Virus record (IMG/VR): IMGVR_UViG_3300042564_004256 | Coordinates: 1-20,515 of that record | DNA: 20,515 bases | Source of the DNA: a virus | Direction: 5' to 3' (one strand) | Shown: in pieces, positions 20,468-20,515 of the stretch | How the letters are laid out: each line of letters starts with the position of its first letter | Numbering within the stretch: position 1 is the first letter of the stretch | The notes under the pieces: model-generated | Told to the model about the DNA's origin: nothing | Seen by the model: only the letters and a program-made list of their open reading frames with translations | Database searches by the model: none | Translations under genes and position numbers: made by a program

Positions 20468-20515
20468 CTATTTTGGCCAGGCTCTGCCCGCCGCGAATGC
20501 TTTGGATGGATCCAG
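20454..20515 (-). CDS. Possible 3' end of an upstream gene
   Basis: Two minus-strand frames are open at the window edge. One ends at TAA 20454-20456 with the tail QSIRGGQSLAKIVAPQ, which reads like a normal protein end. The other ends at TAG 20468-20470 with SKAFAAGRAWPK. The first is preferred by composition, but about 20 residues are too few to decide or to name the protein. Confidence 0.35.
   Translation of the reverse strand, partial: GSIQSIRGGQSLAKIVAPQ

Noticed and set aside
1-20515. tRNA genes, CRISPR arrays, insertion sequences, attachment sites
   Set aside because: None seen on reading both strands: the gaps are too short for tRNA genes, there are no spaced direct repeats, and there are no transposase or integrase motifs.

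Overview
The window looks like part of a T4-like tailed-phage genome (myovirus, closest in feel to the marine cyanophage/pelagiphage group). The evidence is a gp45-type sliding clamp, a FEN/RNase H-type 5'-3' exonuclease, a MazG-like pyrophosphohydrolase, and many small hypothetical proteins of the kind carried by T4-like cyanophages. Every supported gene lies on the minus strand, and most adjacent genes overlap by ATGA/GTGA/TAATG or are a few bases apart. The genome is therefore read here from high to low coordinates as one long polycistronic block. No tRNA, CRISPR, insertion sequence or integrase is visible, and no gene-free stretch exceeds 300 bases. The host cannot be told from the sequence.

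Layout in the direction of transcription. (1) 20417-17060: sliding clamp behind a clear sigma70-like promoter, a DUF2061 membrane mini-protein, a tRNA-guanine-transglycosylase-like DpdA protein, and two conserved hypotheticals. (2) 17058-15832: a putative PD-(D/E)XK nuclease, a protein that looks like a divergent T-fold (PTPS/QueD-like) member, and a small basic protein. (3) 15835-12336: GT-B glycosyltransferase, SGNH-like protein, GalE-like epimerase and a very short DegT-like protein. (4) 12293-9163: folE behind its own promoter, a 38-residue microprotein, two hypotheticals, an amidinotransferase and a HIT protein. (5) 9080-3248: queD behind its own promoter, GT-A glycosyltransferase, B12-binding-type radical SAM protein, SGNH-like protein, queE, a conserved hypothetical and a TagD/RfaE-type nucleotidyltransferase. 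(6) 3251-1: a third SGNH-like protein, 5'-3' exonuclease, hypotheticals, MazG-like protein, and a hypothetical cut by the window edge.

The central system is a 7-deazaguanine pathway: FolE (GTP to dihydroneopterin triphosphate), QueD (to CPH4) and QueE (to 7-carboxy-7-deazaguanine), plus a DpdA-type transglycosylase that could exchange guanine in phage DNA for the product. QueC, QueF and ArcS are not in the window. The inserted base could therefore be a carboxy-type derivative, could depend on QueC encoded elsewhere or by the host, or could be tailored by unusual enzymes interleaved here (amidinotransferase, radical SAM, glycosyltransferases). Two of the three pathway genes, folE and queD, each have a sigma70-like promoter set inside an inverted repeat that abuts or covers the ribosome-binding site. 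That layout resembles the T4 arrangement in which read-through mRNA is silenced and locally initiated mRNA is translated. A second theme is sugar/glycan metabolism, with two glycosyltransferases, an epimerase, a nucleotidyltransferase and three SGNH-like proteins.
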